Shown here one piece after another: positions 11,201-20,600 of a stretch of 64,000 nucleotides of DNA. The DNA is taken from contig NC_133897.1 in assembly GCF_964199755.1 (NCBI RefSeq), forward strand, positions 138,266,125 through 138,330,124. The letters are read 5' to 3'. Both the position numbers and the translations under genes were made by a program. Numbering within the stretch: the stretch's first letter is position 1; each line of letters starts with the position of its first letter. The notes below the pieces were generated by a model. That model was not told where the DNA came from and did not search any database. It worked only from the letters and a program-made list of their open reading frames with translations. The stretch is from Larus michahellis. Its lineage: Eukaryota; Chordata; Aves; Charadriiformes; Laridae.

Positions 11201-13150
11201 TGTGAAGGGAATGCTCAGTCAAATAGGAGCAAAGCCTGGGAAAGAAGAGTCCTTCATGGACAGTTTTTCACAACTCAGCCTGGCAGTCCCTGCAGGAAGT
11301 TCACAGAACAGGCAGGAGGCAAAGCAGCAGGTTCCTTCCTTTCTCTGGCACTACTTCTCTGTTTCTTTTGACCTCTCCACCCTTTTTCAGCAAGGAGTCA
11401 GAAGATCACCCTTACTGTAAAAAACACATGGTCAGCATGCAAAGCCAGCAAACTTGTCAGCTCAAACGCAGTTCTTGCACAGATTCGGGGAATTGTCTTT
11501 TCAGCACTGGTGAATCTGAGCGGTTCAAATAGCTTGCACAAATAAAAGAATCGATAATTGTTTTGGTGGGGTTTTTACAGTCTCTTTTTCTAGGTGGGGC
11601 TTTATAGAACTTGTCTTCAAAATCCACGTTTTCATCCATCCTCAAGTGAATTTCAAAGTATTTACTGGAAATGGCAAATTTAAGAATCGGATGATTAATT
11701 CTTCCTTTCCTTCACCTAGCTAGATCAGTATCAAATCAGATGCACTAAAAGTGCCAGAATCAGTACCAGAAACTGTTTGTGTCAGAGGCATAGGAAAAAA
11801 ATCAGGGAACCGCAGTGTAATTTCTTACCTCCTTATAGATTTTCTCTGGCCCAGATGTTAGATATGTAAGAGCATATCTTGAGAAGGAATCAAGGATGTG
11901 AAGCCAAATACCGTGAGGCTTTTCAAGTCTAGAAGAGCAAACTGGAGGGTACCTGCTGGTCCTGCATTGTTGCCTGAGATGCCAGAGGCAAGAATTTTCT
12001 TAGAAGATCTTTTGAACATGAATCATGTAGTCGATACACTTGGCAAACCTAGTGCATTGACAGTAGGAATGGGATAATAGTAAAAACTTGCTTTAGCTTC
12101 CAAATGGTTTTTCCCTAGGTTCTTCTACAGTCCATGAAAGAGGAGGACCTTTCTGAAAGGCGAGTCAGAACTGGCAGCTAATGCTTGGGTGACACCCTGG
12201 AGAGCCTCTCTCTTCCTGCTGCCTGCAGGTGTGGGGAGACTTGTGCTTTGTGGCAACAGCTAGCCTTCATCAACAGTGCCCTGGGGATCTATTTCACACC
12301 TGAGCTCTTGCTGCCCCAGGATGAAGTCCTTCGGCAGCCCTGATCTGGTGGACAGGCTACGTGTATTCCTTACACCTTACGATAGGGTTTTGCTCAACAC
12401 GAAGAGCAGCCGTTGCAGTCCCTCTCGCTCCAACGCTGCAGGTATCCACATCGCACCGAGCAGAGTGTTCCTCTGTGGAGGACAAGTGTCAGGCTCTGCC
12501 CTCCAGATTTCTATAACTGTGACACTCTCCTTGGTGACACCCCAAGAATGAAACGTAGTACAATCGTTACATCTATAAATTAAACTTTTCCTGAGGTTAC
12601 CTTCACAGCGGTCGATTAATATCCTTGGTAATGGAACTACTTACAATATGCAATCAAAAAATAATACTAAAACTTTATACACCCCTTCCAAATCCAGTGG
12701 GCACATCTGTAATTCGTGATTCTAAATTTCATAGGCGAATTACTTATCATTGGCAGAAATACTTCTTTTATCATTATTTATTCCAAATCATTTTGCCACT
12801 CCTTGTCCTTACTGTTCCAGCCCACACAGACAGGATGAAGTCGGGATTTTATTTGGCTTTATTTATGGAGCTTTGGGATAACATTTTGTACATCTGAGGT
12901 TTCTAAAAAGCCATGCCAGAACATTATCTTTCTGAAAATGTCCTCTGTGAGCAGGTATCTCCTGCTGATACACTTTTGTTTTATGAGGATCAAAGGCCTT
13001 TTCAGTGCTAAAACTACAGTTCTGGACAATTTGTAGTCATCCTGATCTCTCTTTTTTAACATCGTAATGACTATGCTGATTATTAAGTTCTGAAGATAAA
13101 TTCAAATATTTTTATACTAATGTGCAAACATCTGCTATTCAGGGTAGATA
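8224..13150. other. intergenic spacer
   Basis: No gene recognised. Contents: T-rich runs near 8450 and 8730, an AATAAA near 8692, a three-unit 16-bp tandem repeat at 11052-11099, and short unsupported frames on both strands. A minus-strand frame around 12265-12390 reads like protein but has no family I know. Confidence 0.5.
11052..11099 (+). repeat. 16-bp tandem repeat, 3 units
   Basis: Two units CTTAGTGATCTGCTAA (11052-11067) and CTTAGTGATCTGCCAA (11068-11083) differ by one base. A third partial unit, CTTAGTGATCTAAG, follows from 11084. Confidence 0.9.
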
Positions 13151-13156
13151 CTGCCG

Positions 13157-13513
13157 CTAAATAAAGAGGGTTTTTCGAAGCTTCCAAAGTTCGACACAAG
13201 CTCGTGTATCTGCAGTCCCTGCGAGCTGGGCTGGAACAGACATCAGGTCATTTTTGCCTGGAATGAGGAAAATGAAGCCTGGAGTGCTCTTTCTGGTCAC
13301 CGCAGGCTCTGGAGCTTTCTCTCCTGTCATTGAGGCAGGGTACAACCGGTGGGCTGTCACACCATTGCCGCGGTAAACTTTGCCCTGGGTGTAAGCATTT
13401 CCCTTTAAACTTGCTTTGAACATGCTGCTGACAGCGTAGAGGACATACGCTGAGGTTGCCGGCGTGTTAATTGCATTATAGTAATGCTCTGTGGCATCAG
13501 CAAGGATCGGGGC
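13157..13513 (-). other. unidentified minus-strand open frame, possible exon or decayed gene
   Basis: On the minus strand 118 codons are open between a TGA (13514-13516) and a TAG (13157-13159). The translation starts APILADATEHYYNAINTP and has a hydrophobic stretch PATSAYVLYAVSSMF, later GKVYRGNGVTAHRLYPAS and GFIFLIPGKNDLMSVPAQL. It is locally more GC-rich than its flanks. The same frame reads on 5' of the TGA for about 36 codons (including GVLALDLAKAVSAPGGR). I recognise no family. A weak resemblance to kringle spacing around GNG lacks all cysteines and is not accepted. It could be an exon, a pseudogene remnant or chance. Confidence 0.25.
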
Positions 13514-13649
13514 TCAGCACTGAGCGCGGGCATGCGTGAGCCTGCCCGTCCTCGACAGCCGGCCACCCGGAGCAGATACAGCCTTAGCCAGATCCAGAGC
13601 AAGGACTCCTTGGACCCGTGCTCCTCAGAGTAAGCCATGCTGGAGAGCA

Positions 13650-16600
13650 AGACGGCTTCATTTTGACTTGAAAACAGATGTATCGCAGAAAGCTCATGGA
13701 TAAAACCCAGGCTGTGCTGGGTTTTTTGTCTTCTAGCTCAGAGGTAATGACATGCCGATACGCTGGAAGATCTTGGGCGCATATTGACATACAAATGCAA
13801 ACTTGTAGGTTCATGTGTTGCTTCATAATCCCCGGTCTAGTATTGCCCAAGCAAAGAGCTCCTGTGCGGGAGTAAAGCTTACCTAGGCCAGCTATGCAAC
13901 CCTAGCACGTGTTTCATCATGTCTGCCCAGTGATGACACGACTGGGAAGGGAAAACCACACTTGTACAACAAGGAAACAGAAACAAAGCTGTGCTACCTA
14001 TGCAATTTTTCTCATCCATGCCTTGGGGGTGAGTAACTTATTCATGCACTGCTTTAATATTTTTTCACAGCTAGGGATAGGATGAAGAGTAAAATTTGGG
14101 CTGTGTCCAATTCACCTGGCAATTTTTTAAGGCTTTCTTTAAGAGCTAATCTTGTCTACAAGAAATCTACCACTTAGAGAAGGTGCTATATATACACGAT
14201 ATGTCTGTATACTGTAGAAGGAAAGTGAGATCCTCCCTTTTACACAGTAAAGCAAAGTGTAGCGCTATCAGATTGGGTTCCTTCCAAGTTAAACATATGG
14301 GCATTTTAATGAGCGAAGGTCTGGGGAAAAAACTACACCTCCTATGCAACCTGATCAGCGATATGTTGCAGACGAGGAGGTGGTGCTCTGCCCTGCCCAA
14401 GCAGCAGGTATTATGACTCCGAAAGACAAAATATGGCTTGGCTTGCATGTGCTGGGTATTGTGATGGCTACGTGAAGAGACACCTCAAACACTGCTGGCC
14501 ACGGCTTCCCAACTCTCACGTCAGATGAAGCATCACTTGCCCAAAGGAGTGGAACGAAGGTCCCTGCGCACGCTTTCACCTTGGTCCTTTGCTTTGCACT
14601 TGGTAATGAAGGGCTGTAATATCCTCCCCTCCTACGGGACGCGAGGGCTTGACTACCTCGGGAAAACATTCGCTCTGCCAGGCCCGAGCTGCCAAGGTGG
14701 TGGTTGCTCCTAACTGTGGCTACGTGCTTTCCGTGCAGCTAATTTCCACAGAAAACTTTACAGCCCTCGTTATAAATTTGATTTTCCTTCTCTTGGACAA
14801 TGTATAGTCCAACGTGGAAATGAGCAAAACTTCGGAGAACTTCAGCTGTCTGCGCTGAAGCAGTAACACGTGGCATAGGAATTCAACACTTTCCGTATGG
14901 ATTTGCTGCTTCTCTTTGGGTATATCTAGAGAGAAGAGGAGACTATACAGACAGAACACGTCTCACCGTGATGTCAGCCTCAAACCAGGCAGGAACTGGG
15001 ATTTACAGAGACGGATCCCTGTGGCCCAAGCACCTCTGTATATCTGACCATTTTATTTCGGCTCCCAAAGTAGGAGCCGTATTTGACCAATATATATACT
15101 GTACTGTCACAGGAAAAAATAACGTACATTTTGTAGCCCAGTCCACTTGTACCTTACCCAGAAGGATACACCTTTGGTCCCTCTTGTTACTTTATTTGCT
15201 ATGTGAGATACTAGAAATTTCAGCACTATCCTGTTTAAAAGAAGTTTTGAGGTGTAGCATTGGCAGCATCCCAGCCAGTAATCCATATCACTGGATTAGT
15301 TTGCAAAGCATCAGATTTTTGTAAAAATTGAGGGAAGTTTTTCACTGTATCCTAACAGTCTGTGTTTCAGAAAAGAGAGGTCAGAGTCTCTTTTCTTGTT
15401 ACATCCTTTACATGATTGAACCTGAGAAATTTGTAAGAATAAATCAAAACAAATGACCTGTGGGAGGATTCAAAAACATAGCAACGTTCTGCACAGGCAG
15501 GTGGCTGGATCTCCGTATACTTCAGGAGAATGCTGTCTCACCACTAGATGGAAATAGTGGATTTGACTTCTGGAGCTGTGTTATCAGCACTTATACCTGA
15601 ATACGATTTGGGTATCGTAGGCCATCTGCAGGCAGCACTGCAGAAACGTGGATCCGAAATTCTTTGCTAGCATACAGGGAGTAAAGCCAGGATTTTTATT
15701 TCTAGAAATTGTCCCTGTTTTACAAGACTGAGACTTGCTAATTCCCGAAGGATGATTCTGTTTGATCCCTAATCCAATTGCTTTCCATTTATCCTTTCTG
15801 TAAGCAACCAGAAAAGAACTGCAGGATGGATGGCATTTTGGTTCCACTACCCTGACTCCAAAGTCTCTTGCGCAAGACCAAAAAAAAAAAAAAAGATAAA
15901 AGTGGAAGGAAGTTTAAAGTCTTGTGTTTCAGTGTAACTACTTAATGACAAAAAAAAAAAAAAAGCAGCACTGTGGCTTGCTGCCTTATGAGCAGACGCT
16001 ATAGTGTTGTTTGCATATTAAAGTAGGCAAGTAGTCAGAGAGGTGGAAGGTAATTAAAGGCAGCTCAGTAGGGAAGGGTAGCTAAACAGAAGGATTTTTT
16101 AAAAAATCTCAGTTGAAAAATGAGCTGATCACTTAGTATATGACAAATCTGACCTTTTCCAGAAAGCACTGGATCTTCAAACTGCTTCAGTTTAGCTCTA
16201 CTAAGTTGCATCACTACAAAACGTAAAGGGAAGTGTCCTCCCTGCACCAAAACGTTTGGATTCACAGCGCCTTCTCCTGTTTTGAAATGCTGGAAGCAGC
16301 ACAGAGACCTTGCTGTCTTCTCTGGCTTTGACACCTCCATCTCCAACTCCTCCACAAAAGTACTAACAGAGAAACAGCCACAGCTCCTCCGTCAAAAAAC
16401 TCCAGGCACTAGGTGTATCTTCAGATTTTTATTTTTTCTGGTCAGGAGAAAGCAGCTATGGGTTTCATCCAGTCTGATACAATGAGACAGAGGCAGAGAT
16501 TGGCTTAACCCTGATGTTGGAAACAAATCTTAGGGATTCATTGGAATCAGGGTTTCTGCTGTGACTTAGAAACAGCAGCTTTCTCACAGAATATGGCAGT

Positions 16601-17330
16601 AAATCTCTCTGCTCGCCTGACAGAATTTGACAAAAGATTGGCCCAAACGTCATGGGTCCTGGCAACACTGTGTATTTTATGACGGCACTTCTTGTGCCAG
16701 CGTGTGGTAATGGCAGCTGATGTGTTTTCCTTTAAGAAGTTCAATATGGACTAAAACCAAGGTTCCAAATCTGCATTTTTCCAGTGCTGACGCATGAGGT
16801 TGCATTTGGGCTTTGATTTTCCCTGTGCACTGCAAGTGCCTGAATTAGTTCCGTATATGGATTGATCTTGTTTATTACCTGGTGGCTGTGTGTATGTAAC
16901 AGGTCTGCACCCAGGTTGCAGCAAGCTATGATTGCCGTAGTTTAGTCACATGCGATGTGGCAGCGGGATTTGGGGGGATGCTGGGAAGGCCTGCAATCAA
17001 ACCCAATGAACTGCTTGGGGATGCTGACTCCTCATTGCTCGCTCTCTGTGCCATACCATGCCCTGTGCTTGTTTGTTCCTGAATTATCCATAAAAAGCAT
17101 GATAAACGGTGTAATTTAGGATCTGGTGCCCCAGACTTAAAAAAAAAATTCCCTGGAGCCGAAATCCTGGAGACTTGGTTTTGGACCCCGTGGGTACCAG
17201 GACACAGCTCATCTCGGGCTCTTTTGGGGCGGTGGGTGCAGTGTTTGTGTCCCAAGAAGTGGCTCTGACAGCGTCCCCCGGCTTTCACCACGGGGTGAAA
17301 AGCTGCAGTCCCGGGGTGCAGAGAGGGGTG
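13650..17330. other. intergenic spacer upstream of FABP5
   Basis: No gene recognised. Two 15-base A runs (15880-15894 and 15950-15964) lie exactly 70 bp apart. Frames up to 118 codons occur (14968-15324 plus) but without domain signals or splice context. Confidence 0.5.
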
Positions 17331-17331
17331 G

Positions 17332-17378
17332 GGTGTCTGTGTGTCTGTGCGTGCGTGTGTGTGCGTGTGTGTGCGGGA
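17332..17378. repeat. GT/GC alternating microsatellite in FABP5 promoter
   Basis: The plus strand is a run of TGTG and TGCG dinucleotides, an imperfect (TG)n/(CG)n tract of about 45 bp ending near 17376, about 140 bp before the TATA box. Alternating purine-pyrimidine runs of this kind can adopt Z-DNA under supercoiling. Confidence 0.85.
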
Positions 17379-17381
17379 GGA

Positions 17382-17442
17382 GGGCGGGCAGCGGCGCGAC
17401 GTGCCCGCTCTTGCCACCGCGGGCGGGACTCGCCGGGCGGGG
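17382..17442 (+). promoter_or_regulatory. GC boxes upstream of FABP5
   Basis: GGGCGGG occurs at 17382-17388, GGGCGGGAC at 17421-17429 and GGGCGGGG at 17435-17442, all about 75-135 bp upstream of the TATA box. These fit Sp1/KLF sites. Confidence 0.65.
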
Positions 17443-17479
17443 GCTCGGCGGGGAAGGGGCCGGGCGCGGCGGGCGCCCC

Positions 17480-17484
17480 ATTGG
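17480..17484 (-). promoter_or_regulatory. reverse CCAAT box of FABP5
   Basis: ATTGG within 'ccccattggctc' is a CCAAT box in reverse orientation, 33 bp upstream of the TATA box, a typical NF-Y position. Confidence 0.65.
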
Positions 17485-17516
17485 CTCTCCCCGGCGGCAC
17501 ATGTCGCCGGCCCCGC

Positions 17517-17522
17517 TATAAA
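17517..17522 (+). promoter_or_regulatory. TATA box of FABP5
   Basis: TATAAA followed by GG, in an otherwise very GC-rich context. It puts transcription start near 17545-17550 and gives a leader of about 60-65 nt before the ATG. Confidence 0.85.
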
Positions 17523-17610
17523 GGCGGCCGCGGCCCCGCCGCAGCCCGTCCTCCTGCCTCCGCGCTTCCCCAGGGACACCGCCAGCCCCAGCCTCGCCGC
17601 CGCCGCCGCC

Positions 17611-17686
17611 ATGGCCATCGATGCGTTTTTAGGCAAATGGTGCCTGGTCTCCAGCGAGGGCTTCGAGGAGTACATGAAGGAGCTGG
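17611..17686 (+). CDS. FABP5: FABP5 coding exon 1
   Basis: Encodes residues 1-25 plus one base; donor CTGG|GTAAGG. Intron 1 (17687-20609) is 2923 bp and starts within the CpG island. Confidence 0.94.
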
Positions 17687-20600
17687 GTAAGGAGCCGGCG
17701 GCTCTCCGCCTCCGGGAGGCAGGCAGGGATGGATGGATGGATGGAGGGAGGGAGGGAGGGAGGGAGGGAGGGATGCCGGCCCGGGGACGCGCAGCCGGCC
17801 GGCGGGGCTCTGTCCAAGGTCCGCGGCGGGCGCGGCCCCGGTGCGCGGTGCCGCAGCTGGGCCCGGGGGCGACGGCGGCTGGGGGCGGTGGGCGATGCCG
17901 CGATGCTGTGGGATGCGGCACCGGCGGCTCCGCGCCGGGAAGGGAGTGGCGGCCGGGAGCAGACCCTTCCTCCCCGGGGAGCTGCCGCCTCCTAAAGATG
18001 CCGGCGACCTTTTCTTTTTTGCACCGTAATTGCCGGGGGGCAGGTGCCTGTGCCGGAGGGCAGGTGCCGGTGCCAGCGGGCTCATTCCCGCCGCCCTGCG
18101 CTGCGCCTTCCCCGCTGCCCAGCCGCCCCCTCCCGCGGGCAGCACCCCGGATTACCAGCCGGTGCCAGCAACCCGGCTGCGATTAGGTTCGCTCCTCCTT
18201 CTGTCGGTAATGCCCGGGGCTGGGAGCCGGGGCAGCCCGGGGCGGCGGGACCGGGGCAGGGGAGCGGCTGGGCGCTGCCCTGGCCGTGCAGGGGGCAGGG
18301 GGCGGTGGGGGCCGCAAGGGCAGTGCTGCTGCCAGGGCCCGGCCGGGCTCGCAGCGCCCGGGGTGGCCGCACACAGACCTGCTGGGCCTGGGCTGCTTTC
18401 CCGTGGAGTCACCTTGGGTGTTTCCTCACGAGAAAGCCGACCTGGATCTGCTGCCTATGGGTAACCGACAGCTGAGTGCACTGCCAGGGGCTGCTTGTAT
18501 TCTCCTGCCGGTAGCACCCTTATCTCAGGGGGATAGTCCTGGCTTGTTACCCCTGCTTCCAGGTTGCCCTACATTTCGTAACATGAAGTTACCAAATCAA
18601 GAACAGACCTAACACCAGGAGCCTCCTCTGCAAGTTCAGATTTACTGCTTCCCTGTAAGCATCCTGGCCAACAGGTTATAGACACCTTGCGGTGTCTGTA
18701 TAGCCCAGGAGCTATTATTTTCTGCTATTTATTCACTGCTGAAAGCTAGGATATTTTCTCAAGAGGCGGAAGATGGGGCCTTGAATATCTTTGGAGGGAG
18801 GAGAGGAAGGAATTTAGGTCTTGCACTCTTCATGTAAAATAGAAAAGGCATCACTGCATTTGCACTCCGCAGACAGTGGTGGCTGTAGTCATATTTTGTG
18901 AGAGGCCTGTCAATACGTGATAGCCATGATGCGAGAAAGCCTTCTGGACTCAGCCCTTTGGGAGACTTTGGAGGAAATTCAAGAATTTTAAGCTCAGCTC
19001 AGTTCAGCCATGGATTAGGATGCCGCGGCGCTCACGTCTGACAGCCTGGGCTAGGCATGTGCCAAGCTGCAACTTCAAAGTATAAATTATGTGCCGCAAC
19101 TGCAGAGCCACCTCCCATGTGTAGGCAACTACTAAGTGTTGTTTGTTTGTTTTTAGATCGCAGTCTTAAACCAGTCACTTTTCCTTTTTATAATTACAAT
19201 TTAGACAATTAAATTTACTCCAAATCACACTTTAGGAGACAGTCCTTTATTGGATCCTGCCCTCCCTGACTACTTAGGAAACTCTCTGCCTTTGATCCTA
19301 TTGATGAAATTCTGGTCGTTCTGCTCCGTTTGTATAAAAGAATATTTGAGGATAAAGAAGTTTGAATTTCACTCCTTGCCATACGGAAAACATACGCAGC
19401 TCATCTCTGCTCATTTGGATCCCAAGGCGTTGCTGATCAGAAAACTCCTTGATTACTCTGGACTGGACAACAGCAAAGGGTTGGGGGGGGGTGTCACTGT
19501 GACAATAACTTCCAATTCTGGTCAGAAAAGCTGGACTGAAGAGGATGGGTTTTTGCTCTGCAGTCTCAAGTTTAAGGCTCAGTCCTGGAATTTCAGTTGA
19601 GTTTGGAGAAGCAGTGGCTGGGAAGTACTTTGTTATTTCCACCTCCTAAGGAAACTGATCTTTCCTTTGTGGATTCAGCCCTCACCCAAGTATCCTGTAC
19701 ACCCCAGGGGAGTGCTGTACTGTTATGTGACAACATTTTTCTAACTACACCAGCTGCAGAGCCCAGACATTCGCTGACTTGGTGGCACTTTCTGCTCCAG
19801 TTGGTTGCTTATCAATTCTTGGTTCTGCACTTTCCAATTTGATGGATTCACGCTTGTTGCCTGACTGCCTTCTTATTTATATCGTCATCCTTCAGATCAG
19901 AAAGACTCATGTATGCAGGGGCTGAGGCAGGCTGAATCTTTTTTGCTGAAGGGTTTTGAGGGCTGACGTCTCCAGATGATGAATTTTCAGTCATTCGCAA
20001 AGCTCACTTCTCTTGCAGTCCTTCTGTGCGTGCGTGTGTGTTGTATTTGAGCACTATTTTGCAAGATAGCAATTTTCTAGTTCATAAGCCCATACTTTGG
20101 ATACAGGATGTAGAAGATGAACTGATATTAAAAATTGCATGTTTGCAGTTGTGTACAGAGTGACAGAAGAGTGCTTTTTGAGTAAGTTGAAATAAATATG
20201 CAGATGGATTAATCTGTCAATTAACAATCATCTGTAGAATTTTTAAAGCGTTCAGAACTTGAAGGGGATAATTTTATATTAGTTTAAGCTTTTGTGTTTG
20301 TTTTCCTGTTTTCTGTTTATTTCTGTTTGTAAAAATTCAATGCTGAGTTTTGGGACATCCGCGAGTCCTCTAGAGGGCAAAATAGATTTAACTTTAGCTC
20401 CCCGAGGAAGGTAAAGAATAACCCCGCAAATAAGCTTTTTTTCCTTCCTCATCAGTGGATAATTTAAAACGTCCTCTTTCTTTGTGGCTTTGATTCTCAA
20501 GTGTACTTAAATGCCTAATTAAATGGGAATTAGGTATTTGAATTCCTGTGTGGCCCTAAGCCTTAGGGTTTAACTGATTTTGTGACGCTCTGTGCCTCTC

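Larger units (their letters stand above)
17370..18400. promoter_or_regulatory. CpG island over FABP5 promoter, exon 1 and 5' intron 1
   Basis: Very GC-rich and CpG-dense for about 1 kb, beginning at the GT/GC tract and fading in intron 1 near 18400. Long open frames on both strands here (up to 331 codons on minus) come from the scarcity of stop codons in GC-rich DNA and are not genes. Confidence 0.85.

Noticed and set aside
13330-13423. Kringle-like spacing in the 13-kb frame (YRGNGVTAHR...TGEK)
   Set aside because: The spacing resembles part of a kringle, but none of the six cysteines nor the Cys-x-x-Trp motif is present.
16926-17921. 331-codon minus-strand frame over the FABP5 promoter and exon 1
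   Set aside because: It lies antisense to the CpG island and FABP5 exon 1, contains translations of the microsatellites (SLPPSLPPS-, THTHT-like runs) and has no domain; stop codons are rare in such GC-rich DNA.
17341-18186. 281-codon plus-strand frame through FABP5 exon 1
   Set aside because: It reads through the TATA box, GT/GC tract, exon 1 and the exon 1 donor in one frame; the part in exon 1 is FABP5 itself and the rest is untranslated or intronic.
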